Assembly (NCBI GenBank): GCA_020524245.1
Contig: JAIVLN010000002.1
Span: 248,001 to 312,000, forward strand
Source: Rossellomorea aquimaris
GTDB lineage: Bacteria; Bacillota; Bacilli; Bacillales; Fictibacillaceae
Direction of reading: 5' to 3'
DNA length: 64,000 nucleotides
A program made the position numbers and the translations under genes. The stretch's first letter is position 1, and every line of letters begins with the position of its first letter. Of the stretch, positions 23,405 through 32,341 are shown piece after piece. The notes under the pieces were generated by a model, which had not been told where the DNA came from, ran no database searches, and saw only the letters and a list, made by a program, of their open reading frames with translations.

Positions 23405-24586
23405 TTAATTTGATTTTGTTAACTGGAACTCACTAATCAATTGTTGTTTATCATAATAGATGATCAGTGAAATACTAACGAAGGCGATCATACTCAAAAT
23501 GATAAACGTTGAAATATGATGAATCTCGAATACGAGAGTGAAAAACAATGGACCGATCACTCGCCCTAGGCTGTCCAGGGAATAACTTATACCTGTTGCA
23601 AGTCCTTGCCGATGACCAGCATGAATCGTGATCAAAGAAACGACACACGTCCGGACTAAGGCATTCCCTGCTGTAAATAAAGCTAAAGCGACACCTGCCG
23701 TCCATAAACTGTTTGTAAATGGAATGAACAGCAATCCAATACCCGTTACAAGCTGTCCTGACATGATCCAGGAGCTTTCCTTTCCGTTTTTGATAAGCGG
23801 GACAATACCACCCTGAACTAATGCATCCACCAATCCACTGATTAAAAACAAAAGCCCGATCTGTACAGGTGTGATACCGATGTTAACGATTTCGAATAAT
23901 TGGAAAGTTGCTTCCAAACCTGCAATTAGAAGAGTAGCGATAAAAGTGAAAGCAAACAACGACAGCATCATCCGATTACTCAATCGTTTCCATTGATCGA
24001 ATCCTATCATCCGTCCCTGTATAACCGCTTGCTCCCTATTCTTGGACTCAGGAAGTATAAAGAATGTGGTGACTGTAAGGATTAGTAACAGGATAGCGGA
24101 CGTGTAGAATGGTATGGATAAACCAAATTGACTTAACAACCCACCGATCGATGGCCCGAAAATAAATCCTAAACCAATACTCATCCCTATGAATCCCATC
24201 GATTTGGTCCTGTTTTCCGGTTCCGTTACATCGGCTACATAAGAAATACTTGCCGCATAGAGTGCACCTGAAAACAGACCGCTCATTACTCTGGACGTGT
24301 ACAACCATATAAGATTATCCACGTATACACCAAAGAGAATAAATGAAACAGCATATCCAATCAGTCCAATCATGATAATGGATTTCCTGCCGTACCGATC
24401 CGAGATTGCTCCCCAGAAAGGTGCGACAATGAAAGAAGCGACTGAATAAATGGACAGCAAACCTCCTAAGTGGATCGAACGAACCCCTAAATTGACCATA
24501 ATTTCAGGAACGATTGGGATGATGATTCCGAACCCCAGATATATAAAGACTTGTATGAACATTAAAATTACGATATTTTTATTCAT
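23405..24586 (-). CDS. MFS multidrug-type efflux transporter
   Basis: 393 aa, about 12 membrane segments. Motif A between helices 2 and 3 reads GAISDRYGRKSI; motif C-like GFIFGPSIGGLL in helix 5 marks drug:H+ antiporters. The promoter region holds a TGACATATGTCA palindrome, and a PadR regulator is divergently encoded, the usual layout of a PadR-controlled efflux pump. Confidence 0.88.
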   Translation of the reverse strand: MNKNIVILMFIQVFIYLGFGIIIPIVPEIMVNLGVRSIHLGGLLSIYSVASFIVAPFWGAISDRYGRKSIIMIGLIGYAVSFILFGVYVDNLIWLYTSRVMSGLFSGALYAASISYVADVTEPENRTKSMGFIGMSIGLGFIFGPSIGGLLSQFGLSIPFYTSAILLLILTVTTFFILPESKNREQAVIQGRMIGFDQWKRLSNRMMLSLFAFTFIATLLIAGLEATFQLFEIVNIGITPVQIGLLFLISGLVDALVQGGIVPLIKNGKESSWIMSGQLVTGIGLLFIPFTNSLWTAGVALALFTAGNALVRTCVVSLITIHAGHRQGLATGISYSLDSLGRVIGPLFFTLVFEIHHISTFIILSMIAFVSISLIIYYDKQQLISEFQLTKSN

Positions 24587-24604
24587 AAGCCCCCTCTACA
24601 TTAG

Positions 24605-24628
24605 TGACATATGTCATTTTTGACATAT
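24605..24628. promoter_or_regulatory. candidate PadR operator
   Basis: A perfect 12-bp palindrome TGACATATGTCA (24605-24616) is followed by a further half-site TGACATAT (24621-24628), in the gap between the divergent MFS and PadR genes. Confidence 0.6.
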
Positions 24629-24713
24629 AGAGCGTAATATATATGAGCAGGATTTACAATACATGAATCCGTTCTGTAACAAATTATTCAAATATGATAA
24701 AGGATGAAGTGAA

Positions 24714-25262
24714 ATGAGTTTAAGATATGCCTTACTTGGCTTGATTTCTAAAAAACCCCAAACAGGGTATGAATTGTATCAAACATTTCAACAGCAGATC
24801 ATTTACTTTTGGAACTCGACCCACTCGCAAATTTATACGGAACTGCGCAAAATGGAACAGGATGAGGTCATCTCATCCGAATTGATCTATCAAGAGGGAA
24901 GCCCGAACAAAAAGAAATATACCATTACTAAAGAAGGCGAAAAGGACTTAATTCATTGGATCCTGGAACAAAAAATCAAACCTGCCAAGATAAAAGATGA
25001 ATTCTTAATCCGGGCATCCGCCTTTCATCTGCTCTCTATAGATGAAATCCTGGGTCTATTGGATACGATTATTGAAAGGGAACAGCAAATTTTGGAGGGA
25101 ACACTACTGTGGCAATCACAGCATATAGAACAAGAGCAGCCCAAATTCGAACAAATAGGAGAATATATCACATCTGAATATGGGATCATGTATGCCAAAA
25201 TGTACATTGATTGGTGTCTTAAGGTGAAAGACATTCTGAGCAAAATGGATTTAGAAAATTAA
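24714..25262 (+). CDS. PadR-family transcriptional regulator
   Basis: 182 aa. N-terminal PadR winged helix: YALLGLISKKPQTGYELYQ, WNSTHSQIYTELRKMEQDE, KKKYTITKEGEKDL. The C-terminal helical part (from about residue 100) matches the dimerisation domain of the long subfamily. AAGGATG lies before the ATG. It probably represses the divergent MFS pump and itself through the shared palindrome, with release by a pump substrate. Confidence 0.9.
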   Translation: MSLRYALLGLISKKPQTGYELYQTFQQQIIYFWNSTHSQIYTELRKMEQDEVISSELIYQEGSPNKKKYTITKEGEKDLIHWILEQKIKPAKIKDEFLIRASAFHLLSIDEILGLLDTIIEREQQILEGTLLWQSQHIEQEQPKFEQIGEYITSEYGIMYAKMYIDWCLKVKDILSKMDLEN

Positions 25263-25266
25263 TAAG

Positions 25267-25294
25267 TACAGCTGCTTCAAGCAGTTGTGCTTTT
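25267..25294 (+). terminator. rho-independent terminator
   Basis: ACAGCTGCTT / AAGCAGTTGTG hairpin followed by CTTTTG, 5 bases after the padR stop. Confidence 0.6.
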
Positions 25295-25340
25295 GCTCAT
25301 TATGATATTCCTCACCTTACATTTGCGAGTTTGTTATATG

Positions 25341-25589
25341 CTAATGAAGTAAAAAGACCATTATTAAACTCGTAATTGCAATTAAGACTAGCCCCCACAA
25401 CACCACTTTCTTTCCCGCTTCACTTTTGTGGAATAGATAATTAAAACTCAAATAGATGGCTGTGCCTATAGAATAAAAAATGATGCCTAAAATAAACTTC
25501 TCCATCTTATACCCGCCAAAAATAAAATGTAGATATGTAACAGGGATAAGAACCATTACGATCCGGTTGTGCAGTTTTCTTGTTTCCAA
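25341..25589 (-). CDS. small three-helix membrane protein
   Basis: 82 aa from a TTG at 25589 (GGGAGG 7 bases upstream); the frame is open further up without a better signal. Starts METRKLHNRIVM, then three hydrophobic segments with the loop LFHKSEAGKK. Possibly related to DUF4181-type proteins, but the match is weak. Confidence 0.55.
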   Translation of the reverse strand: METRKLHNRIVMVLIPVTYLHFIFGGYKMEKFILGIIFYSIGTAIYLSFNYLFHKSEAGKKVVLWGLVLIAITSLIMVFLLH

Positions 25590-25830
25590 TGTAAACCTCC
25601 CTATGAGTTCAAAATCAAAAGACATTTCCTTTATAGAAAATGCCCCCATAATCTTCTTACGATTAAATAACTCTATACATTATTAGTAAAAAGTTTTGGT
25701 TTTACATATTATTCTCTATATAAATGTAACTCTTCAATTATCGCTTTTTTTAAGTCTTGTTTTTATTATCTCTGTTTTTGAACAAATCATCTAAAATGTT
25801 TATACACTCTTAAGTTTAAGTACAAATTAA

Positions 25831-26346
25831 TTACTTCAGTTTAACTATTATCTCCCCATGTTGATCGTATGCAATTGCATTTTCTATTTCACCTAAATAA
25901 TCTACAATCTTTATGTTTAAATGGCTTGGAAATTCTGCAATAAATGTATTATTTTTAGCTTCAATCTCCTGTGTTTCACCGTTCTTATACTGGATAACAA
26001 ACTGATCAACTTTTTTGTCACCAGAGGCGATTGCTCCAAAGATAACATCTCCAGTTCCTTCAAAGTGATTGGGGCTGATATAAAAAGGAATTCCTTTTTC
26101 TGAAGTAAATGTGTTACCGACACTTTGTTCGTTTTCATAGCTGTAGTTACCATTTTTATAATCATATACACCTACTACATGCTGCGAATGATCTAAATAA
26201 TATACCAACTGCTTATCTTCATCTTTATTTATGACTTTGATCGGTGTGTCCCACTGGCTTTGTACAGCTTCTTCAAGAGTTTGATACCTGCCTACACACC
26301 CAGACAATAGAATCACAACACCCATCAATAAAATGATTTTTCTCAT
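25831..26346 (-). CDS. lipoprotein of unknown function
   Basis: 171 aa. Signal peptide with lipobox LSGC at residues ~14-17 (ILLSGCVGRY). The mature part begins TLEEAVQSQWDTPI, a pattern seen in several small Bacillus lipoproteins, and is mainly beta-rich. No catalytic motif. Membrane-anchored, extracytoplasmic. Confidence 0.7.
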   Translation of the reverse strand: MRKIILLMGVVILLSGCVGRYQTLEEAVQSQWDTPIKVINKDEDKQLVYYLDHSQHVVGVYDYKNGNYSYENEQSVGNTFTSEKGIPFYISPNHFEGTGDVIFGAIASGDKKVDQFVIQYKNGETQEIEAKNNTFIAEFPSHLNIKIVDYLGEIENAIAYDQHGEIIVKLK

Positions 26347-26431
26347 TTACCCAACTCCAGATTTACAATTAAAATAGCTTGTTAACGTTATTAATGTACT
26401 TCTCCTTAAGATGTTACAGATTAACTTCCAC

Positions 26432-26465
26432 AAAAAGAGCATTACCTCCTTCTTGAAGTAATGCT
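26432..26465 (-). terminator. rho-independent terminator
   Basis: AGCATTACTTCAAGAAGGAGGTAATGCT hairpin followed by CTTTTTG on the minus strand, about 85 bases beyond the stop of the gene ending at 26550. Confidence 0.7.
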
Positions 26466-26549
26466 TATTCTAAGTGTCCTTCCAGAATTTAAGAAGATGA
26501 TTCAGTTTATTACATTATTTAATCGTTTGTTATATAAAAAATAACTCTA

Positions 26550-26819
26550 TTATTCTGACGTAGTAACTGGTGACTCTTGTTCCGCCCAATTTGTTGGTCC
26601 TTCATTTGGCTCAATATACTTTCGCCAATAATTCCCTGTTTTCTTATCAAATAGAATTACATTTTGTTCATTCGCTGATATAAACTCATATCTATACTTT
26701 TCTTCCGAAGTTGGACTTACATTACTTTCGTTTCCAAGTGATTGGGAAATAAACCAAGAACCCAAAAGAATACATACACCTAAAAAGATAATAGATATAG
26801 ATTGTAAATTTTTAATCAT
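26550..26819 (-). CDS. small secreted or membrane-anchored protein
   Basis: 89 aa with an N-terminal hydrophobic segment (residues 8-27) and an extracytoplasmic domain containing YEFISANEQNVILFDKKTGN and YWRKYIEPNEGPTNW. This short beta-type domain recurs in Bacillus hypothetical proteins; no function known. Confidence 0.65.
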   Translation of the reverse strand: MIKNLQSISIIFLGVCILLGSWFISQSLGNESNVSPTSEEKYRYEFISANEQNVILFDKKTGNYWRKYIEPNEGPTNWAEQESPVTTSE

Positions 26820-26896
26820 TCTTTTCCCCCATTATTTTGTTTGACTAATCTACCCTCTTACTTACCCTAACTTGATAAGCTCAATTTATTTTCATA

Positions 26897-26935
26897 TTTA
26901 GGAGACATATCTATAAAAGGATATGTCTCCTAAAT
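26897..26935 (-). terminator. rho-independent terminator of the ABC exporter operon
   Basis: TTTAGGAGACATATC / GATATGTCTCCTAAA near-perfect hairpin, 14 bases beyond the permease stop. The T-tract is short. Confidence 0.65.
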
Positions 26936-26948
26936 AAACGAGCTGCTC

Positions 26949-27893
26949 TTAGATACTAATATCCCTCTTCTGGAAGAAAACAAATGTCAAGATCATAAAG
27001 ATCGCATAGTAAATAGTTAAGATCATCAATGAGAACGGCAGTGTGACGTCTCCTAGAATCTTATCCTGTAAAGCATAAACCGTTAAATCGAGATGAGGGA
27101 AGATCACAAATTTTGCCCACTCGTACTTTTCTGCCAAAAAGACCATTAATCCGCCTAATGTGGAAGATACGAACAAGACAAAGATTCCAATACCAACTGC
27201 CAGTGCCTGACTCTTAAATAAAGTAGAAAGCATAAAGGCAATTGCAGTAATGATCAACAGGCTCGGAAGGTAGTAGGCCATCTTCAGAAAGAATTGTGGA
27301 CCTACCGCTGCTTCCTTCTGTCCATCCATCGCCATCTCAAAGATTTTAGCTGAAAAATCTCCATTACCGAATGCGATTAATCCTACAAGATATCCCGAAA
27401 CAATCATGGTTAACAAAAGAACAAGTGCATAGATGAGTATGGAGATATATTTAGAAAGGAGGATCGCCCACCTTTGATGTGGTCGGATTAACAGCTGCTT
27501 GATCGTCCCATCCGCAAATTCAGAAGACACACTTGCACTTGCGACAATAACAGAAAGCAATGTGACCAATATTGTGACACCGTATACAACTTCATTCATA
27601 AAATGCCAGTTACTTTGAGCATCCGGATTCACGTCTTTATCCAGATATTGTTGTTTTTGTTGAATTTGTTCTTGAATGTACTGTTTTTCTCCTTCTGATG
27701 CTTCATCTGCACTTTTCTGTAATTCTTCTACTTCTGCTTTCATAGTAGCCTTCCAATCTTCATCAGGTTCACCAGCAACAGCATTGGAAATAATACCGCC
27801 TGCAATGACCGCAATTAATATGATGATGAGATAAATCCAGCTCGATTTCTTTTGGAACATTTTCATGAGTTCGTTACGAATTAAGGAAATCAC
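26949..27893 (-). CDS. ABC-2-type transporter permease
   Basis: 314 aa with six membrane helices. A large extracytoplasmic loop (residues ~40-95, Glu/Lys/Gln-rich coiled-coil-like) follows the first helix, then SVSSEFADGTIKQLLIRPHQR, the typical cytosolic coupling segment of ABC-2 exporters. Overlaps the ATPase gene by 4 bases (translational coupling). Confidence 0.88.
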   Translation of the reverse strand: MISLIRNELMKMFQKKSSWIYLIIILIAVIAGGIISNAVAGEPDEDWKATMKAEVEELQKSADEASEGEKQYIQEQIQQKQQYLDKDVNPDAQSNWHFMNEVVYGVTILVTLLSVIVASASVSSEFADGTIKQLLIRPHQRWAILLSKYISILIYALVLLLTMIVSGYLVGLIAFGNGDFSAKIFEMAMDGQKEAAVGPQFFLKMAYYLPSLLIITAIAFMLSTLFKSQALAVGIGIFVLFVSSTLGGLMVFLAEKYEWAKFVIFPHLDLTVYALQDKILGDVTLPFSLMILTIYYAIFMILTFVFFQKRDISI

Positions 27894-28825
27894 TTCACTT
27901 CCTCCTTTACGCCTTGGTTTGTAATCTCGAAGAAGCGGTCTTCCAACGTAGCTTCTACTCGGTTGATGCCAAAGACATCTATTTCATTTGAAATTAATAG
28001 TCGATTAATCGTACCAATACCAGCTCTATTGATATGAACGGAAAACTGTTGGTCTGAAATTACTTTGATACTGGAAACTTCAATTTGTTCTTTTACGACA
28101 TCCACCGCTTCTTGAGAGTTGTCCACCTCAAATACGACTTCCTTCGCTTCATCGATCTCCGAAGTTTCATTCATCGAAGCAATATGGATCAGCTTACCTT
28201 TTTCAAGGATCGCAAAACGATTACACATCAGCTGCATTTCTGATAATAGATGAGAAGAAACCAGGACGGACATTCCTTGACCTGCAAGGGTATGGAGGTA
28301 ATCCCTGAATTCCCTTATACCTTGCGGATCCAATCCATTGGTAGGCTCATCAAGGATCAGCAGTGACGGGTTATGTAATAACGCTTGCGCGACTCCCAGC
28401 CTTTGTCGCATTCCAAGGGAATACGTCTTCACCTTTTTATGCATGACATCTTCCAGTTTCACTAATTTGACGACCTCTTTAATACGTTCATCTGACACTT
28501 CCTTAAGCGCCATATTTGCATAATGCTTTAAATTTTTGTATCCGCTCATATACTTGTAAAATTCCGGATTTTCAACAATAGCCCCCATTTCACTCATCGC
28601 ATCTTTATATTGTTCATCCAGATTCGTGCCATTAATGATAACTGCGCCATCTGTCCGTTTGATCAAGCTGACAATCATACGGATGATGGTCGTCTTCCCT
28701 GCCCCATTGGGACCCAAAAGTCCAAAGATCTCACCCTTTTCCACACTGAAACTCACATCATCTACGAGCTTTTTCTTCCCAATGACCTTCGTCAACGATC
28801 GTACTTCTAAAGCATGTGTTGCCAT
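27890..28825 (-). CDS. ABC transporter ATP-binding protein
   Basis: 311 aa. Walker A GPNGAGKTT, ABC signature YSLGMRQRLG, Walker B LLILDEPTNGLD, and the switch His in SSHLL. The C-terminal ~90 residues form the accessory domain common to bacitracin/lantibiotic-type exporters. It energises the downstream permease. The cargo is unknown; an antimicrobial peptide or other membrane-active compound is plausible. AGAGGGGG upstream of ATG. Confidence 0.92.
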   Translation of the reverse strand: MATHALEVRSLTKVIGKKKLVDDVSFSVEKGEIFGLLGPNGAGKTTIIRMIVSLIKRTDGAVIINGTNLDEQYKDAMSEMGAIVENPEFYKYMSGYKNLKHYANMALKEVSDERIKEVVKLVKLEDVMHKKVKTYSLGMRQRLGVAQALLHNPSLLILDEPTNGLDPQGIREFRDYLHTLAGQGMSVLVSSHLLSEMQLMCNRFAILEKGKLIHIASMNETSEIDEAKEVVFEVDNSQEAVDVVKEQIEVSSIKVISDQQFSVHINRAGIGTINRLLISNEIDVFGINRVEATLEDRFFEITNQGVKEEVK

Positions 28826-29156
28826 AAGTTCCCCCTCTTCCTATCTGAATCCTAAAATTCTGTTTAAAAACTCCACCTATTAATACGATAGGGAATCAAA
28901 ATAGTTCCCAATCTTATCCAAATTGTTTTTCAAAGCAAAAACACTACCATAAATACTAACGGGTTCACTTGTGAGGTATAAAAGGCAAAAACGCAGACTA
29001 AATCAATAGGGTTATCACAAAGTATTCGTGTATAGCTTCACAGTAAAATTCACAACAAAAAAGGCTTAGGAGAGATCCTAAGCCTTTGCATTTCTATAAG
29101 TTATTCCATTAAAGCCCTCGCCTTAACAAATACATGACATGAGAATGCATAGCGTC
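28826..29156. other. intergenic region with a terminator at 29057-29087
   Basis: The leader/promoter side of the ABC operon. AAGGCTTAGGA / TCCTAAGCCTT hairpin followed by TTTTTT on the minus strand terminates at 29057-29087, but the adjacent SnoaL-like gene ends 70 bases away at 29157. Nothing else recognised. Confidence 0.6.
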
Positions 29157-29519
29157 TCATTTGATACAATAAGAATCAATTCTTTGCAGTTCATTTTTAT
29201 CATTAAAAATATAGACATCACAGGCGGAAACAAAAGATAATTGTTCACCATTACGAATAAATTCAGCTGTCCCATTTACTGCAACGCAATTTTGTTCGGA
29301 AATAACATTCAATGTAGTAAAGTTAGTGGTTATCGTATTAAAATAATTTGAAGTCTGCTTGCATTCTTCTATTACAGCTTCCCTACCTTCAAAGGTTTTG
29401 TCACCAACGATATTCCATTTAATTGTTTTTGCTAAAAATGGATAAGTAGGCTCAAAATTACCGTGAGAAAATGACTCTGCTATTTGTTTTTGCGTGAGAA
29501 CATAGCTTTCTGAAGTCAT
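29157..29519 (-). CDS. SnoaL-like/NTF2-fold protein
   Basis: 120 aa. QKQIAESFSHGNFEP at the start and TIKWNIVGDKTFEGREAV indicate a small NTF2-like (SnoaL) fold, which holds ligands or catalyses simple steps. No diagnostic catalytic residues stand out. Cytosolic. Ribosome binding site AGGAGGAATTG. Confidence 0.7.
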   Translation of the reverse strand: MTSESYVLTQKQIAESFSHGNFEPTYPFLAKTIKWNIVGDKTFEGREAVIEECKQTSNYFNTITTNFTTLNVISEQNCVAVNGTAEFIRNGEQLSFVSACDVYIFNDKNELQRIDSYCIK

Positions 29520-29623
29520 AGTTCAATTCCTCCTCGAATCATTAGATTAACTTCCACTCCAACACCTCTTGGGAGACTCCTCCGTTAGTAGGAGCTAATG
29601 TTCTAGAGATGCCGAAGTATGTT

Positions 29624-29950
29624 TTACATTTCATAAAACTGCGCTCTCTCCACTCTACATACTCTTAGTGCAAATTTTTTATACCATTCTGATTTGCCTC
29701 TATCTTGGGCAACTTGATGTGCTGAATGTTCCTTCCATTTCTTAATTGCATCTAGAGACTCCCAGTATGACACGGTAATGCTAAGCCCCTCATCATGAGC
29801 ATTTTCCACACCTAAAAAGCCTTCTTGTTGAGAAGCTAACTCCACCATTTTATCCGCCATTTTGCCATAACCACCATCAACTTCTGTTCGCTGTGAAGAG
29901 AAAATTACTGCATAATACGGTGGTTGAGGCGTTTTTGCAACTCTACTCAT
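29624..29950 (-). CDS. antibiotic-biosynthesis-monooxygenase-fold protein (YqjZ-like)
   Basis: 108 aa. PPYYAVIFSSQRTEVDGGYG and the segments LASQQEGFLGVENA and SYWESLDAIKKWKEHSAHQVAQ match the ABM dimeric alpha/beta-barrel family, close to Bacillus YqjZ. Such proteins may act on quinone- or heme-like compounds; the substrate is unknown. Confidence 0.8.
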   Translation of the reverse strand: MSRVAKTPQPPYYAVIFSSQRTEVDGGYGKMADKMVELASQQEGFLGVENAHDEGLSITVSYWESLDAIKKWKEHSAHQVAQDRGKSEWYKKFALRVCRVERAQFYEM

Positions 29951-30052
29951 CTTGTAGTTCCCCCATTTTTTAAAAGAGAATTAATTCTAGATTCTCTATC
30001 CGCCTCAACAATTCCTACCGTTGTTCATCATCTAGTCCTCTTAAGCAAAAAT

Positions 30053-30081
30053 AAAAACACCACAATAAGTATTGTGATGTT
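30053..30081 (-). terminator. rho-independent terminator
   Basis: AACATCACAATA / TATTGTGGTGTT hairpin followed by TTTATTTTT on the minus strand, 25 bases after the stop of the 54-aa gene. Confidence 0.75.
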
Positions 30082-30105
30082 CGGCAATCGATATAAAATC
30101 AGCGA

Positions 30106-30270
30106 TCAGGTCTCATCATTTCTTTTTGGTTTTTTTATAAAAATAGGAGCGGCACTGTTATTTAAGAGTGGAGCAAGATCAAGCGTATCATTATCATCTC
30201 CATTTAAAGCCTTGTTGATCTCTTCATTCGCATGTACAGCTTCTTCTTCACCGTTCTTTCTGTCCTTCAT
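30106..30270 (-). CDS. 54-aa polar protein
   Basis: ATG at 30270 is preceded by AAAGGAGGT, one of the best ribosome binding sites in the window, so the longer frame to 30486 is rejected. The product (MKDRKNGEEEAVHANEEINK...) is acidic then turns basic at the end (FIKKPKRNDET). No membrane segment, no recognised family. It is divergent from the DMT transporter gene. Confidence 0.6.
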   Translation of the reverse strand: MKDRKNGEEEAVHANEEINKALNGDDNDTLDLAPLLNNSAAPIFIKKPKRNDET

Positions 30271-30460
30271 CGTTCGCACGACCTCCTTTTTGTGTATTGT
30301 AGCCAAAAATCCGAAAGGTATGTCCAAATTCATGTTGTTAAGAACTTTAGTCCTGAAGGTGAAATTTCCAGGCAAAACCTGCCTCTTTTCTTTCGTTTTC
30401 GTGTTATGATTTGAAGATAATTCAGCTCGAATCAAACGTGAGAAGATCCGAAAGAAAGAG

Positions 30461-31393
30461 ATGATGGCTTTGACAAAACCAATCATTTATTTGTTACTGT
30501 TGTTGCTCATGATTATCTGGGGCTTCAATGTCATTGCGATAAAAATTTTAGTGGACTATTTTGCACCGATCACGATTACAGCTTTCCGAATTTTGACGGC
30601 AGGTATACTCGTAATGATTGTATTAGGCATGAAAAAAGAATTTCGGAAAGTGAACCCGAAACAACTGGTTTATATCGTCATTTGTGCGCTGACAGGTTAT
30701 TTGGGACATCATTATTTCCTAGCAACCGGACTGACGATGACGACCGCTTCAAACACAGGTCTCATTTTAGGTCTTGTCCCTTTGATGACCTCGCTATCAG
30801 CAATCCTGTTTCTCGGTGATCGATTGACGCCTTTGAAGCTTTTGGGAATTTTACTCGGATTGATCGGGGTTTCCTTCATCGTTCTAAATGGTTCGGGGAG
30901 CCTGAACGGCATATCCTTAGGGGATGTCTTCGTCTTCCTATGTGTCGTGGCACAAGCGATCAGCTTCGTGTACATTAAAAAATTAACACAGTCGATGGAC
31001 GCGCGCTTGATCACAGGATGGATGCAGCTTTTGGGCGCCGTATTTTTATTTTTAGTCAGTTTTCAAATCGAACCTGGTGGGATGTCGACCCTGACTAGTA
31101 AACCGAGTTGGGTATGGGGTGTCTTTTTCGCATCGGCCATACTCGCTACAGGCGTCGGCCATATGATCTATAACAAAGCGATCCATCAGCTAGGGGCAGG
31201 TGAGTCGGCGATCTTCATCAACTTGACGCCGTTCTTCGCCTTGATGGGGGCGTGGTTGTTCTTAGGTGAAGCCATCCAACTATCCCAGCTTGCTGGCTTT
31301 TTCTTCATCGTCACAGGTGTTGTATTAGGAACAGGCGCATTGGAAAATAAAAAACATTATCGAGTTCAGCGCACCGTTCATAAAGAAAGCTGA
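30461..31393 (+). CDS. DMT-family (EamA) transporter
   Basis: 310 aa with ten hydrophobic helices arranged as two EamA repeats (LMIIWGFNVIAIKILVDYF; later WGVFFASAILATGVGHMIYN). Typical of drug/metabolite exporters of the 10-TMS class. Substrate unknown. The start could be either of two consecutive ATGs (30461 or 30464). Ends at a bidirectional terminator shared with the qox operon. Confidence 0.88.
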   Translation: MMALTKPIIYLLLLLLMIIWGFNVIAIKILVDYFAPITITAFRILTAGILVMIVLGMKKEFRKVNPKQLVYIVICALTGYLGHHYFLATGLTMTTASNTGLILGLVPLMTSLSAILFLGDRLTPLKLLGILLGLIGVSFIVLNGSGSLNGISLGDVFVFLCVVAQAISFVYIKKLTQSMDARLITGWMQLLGAVFLFLVSFQIEPGGMSTLTSKPSWVWGVFFASAILATGVGHMIYNKAIHQLGAGESAIFINLTPFFALMGAWLFLGEAIQLSQLAGFFFIVTGVVLGTGALENKKHYRVQRTVHKES

Positions 31394-31399
31394 TCATAG

Positions 31400-31443
31400 A
31401 AAAAAGCAAGAGATTCCGAATGCGGAATCTCTTGCTTTCTTTG
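31400..31443. terminator. bidirectional terminator
   Basis: AAAGCAAGAGATTCC / GGAATCTCTTGCTTT hairpin between the convergent DMT gene and qox operon, with A- and T-tracts on both sides. Confidence 0.9.
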
Positions 31444-31459
31444 TGTACTATTTTTTTTA

Positions 31460-31741
31460 TCACATATCCCATACGAGTACGAGCAATGTACCAAAGACGG
31501 TGAACAGGGCGATGATGACGCCGTAGTAGACGTTCGCGTAAATCGCACCTTTATCTTCTGTTTCACCGGCGTGCATGAACACGACGAGCTGAAGGCCCGC
31601 TTGAAGGAACGCCGTGATCAGAAGGACCGTCATTGCGACTGCATACGACATGTCGAAGAAATAGACGCCCATCGCGACTGCCGTCAGTACCAATGAGAAG
31701 ACAAATCCCATGATCTGTTTACGAGGAAAGAGTTCGCTCAT
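31460..31741 (-). CDS. qoxD: cytochrome aa3 quinol oxidase subunit IV
   Basis: 93 aa, three helices: FSLVLTAVAMGVYFF, VLLITAFLQAGLQLVVFMH, VIIALFTVFGTLLVLVW. Subunit IV of the heme-copper menaquinol oxidase, needed for assembly. Last gene of qoxABCD, one base after qoxC. Confidence 0.9.
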   Translation of the reverse strand: MSELFPRKQIMGFVFSLVLTAVAMGVYFFDMSYAVAMTVLLITAFLQAGLQLVVFMHAGETEDKGAIYANVYYGVIIALFTVFGTLLVLVWDM

Positions 31742-31742
31742 A

Positions 31743-32339
31743 TTACAACATTCCTTTCAAATAGATGAAACTGAAAATGAAGATCCAAACAACGTCCAGG
31801 AAGTGCCAGTACAGTGAGAAGATGAACGACTTGTTGCCTGTTTCAGGCGTCAAGCCACGCTTCTTCACTTGCATCATGATATAGAGACCCCAGAACAATC
31901 CGACGGTAACGTGCGCGCCGTGTGTTCCAAGTGTCGTGAGCAAGATTGACGTGAACGCACTCGTCTGGATGCCTGCTCCTTCATGTGCATACGTAAAGAA
32001 TTCGAATATCTCTACGCCTAAGAATCCAAGTCCGAGGGCGAGCGTAATCCCGAAGAACCAGAGCATCGCCTTCTGGCGCCCGAGACGCATCGCATGAATT
32101 CCGAGTCCGATTGTAAAACTACTTGTCAAAAGTAGAAACGTTTCAAGGAGGACCGGCGTGATCACGAAGATCTCAGCCCCGGTCGGACCGTTCCCCGTAC
32201 GGTTTTCCAATGTGAAGTACGTCGCGAATAGCGTTGCAAACAGCATGATTTCCGCACCAAGGAACATCCAGAATCCGAAGATCTTCAGTCTATTTTCTTC
32301 TGTACTATATTCTAACGGCAGCGAGTGATCGATTTTCAT
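31743..32339 (-). CDS. qoxC: cytochrome aa3 quinol oxidase subunit III
   Basis: 198 aa, five helices. KIFGFWMFLGAEIMLFATLF contains the conserved subunit III Glu, and LGTHGAHVTVGLFWG and SLYWHFLDVVWIFIFS are family signatures. A membrane part of the terminal oxidase that reduces O2 with menaquinol. Confidence 0.94.
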   Translation of the reverse strand: MKIDHSLPLEYSTEENRLKIFGFWMFLGAEIMLFATLFATYFTLENRTGNGPTGAEIFVITPVLLETFLLLTSSFTIGLGIHAMRLGRQKAMLWFFGITLALGLGFLGVEIFEFFTYAHEGAGIQTSAFTSILLTTLGTHGAHVTVGLFWGLYIMMQVKKRGLTPETGNKSFIFSLYWHFLDVVWIFIFSFIYLKGML

Positions 32340-32341
32340 AA

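Noticed and set aside
30271-30486. Upstream extension of the 54-aa gene
   Set aside because: The very strong AAAGGAGGT site is directly in front of the internal ATG at 30270, and the extension overlaps the DMT transporter start.
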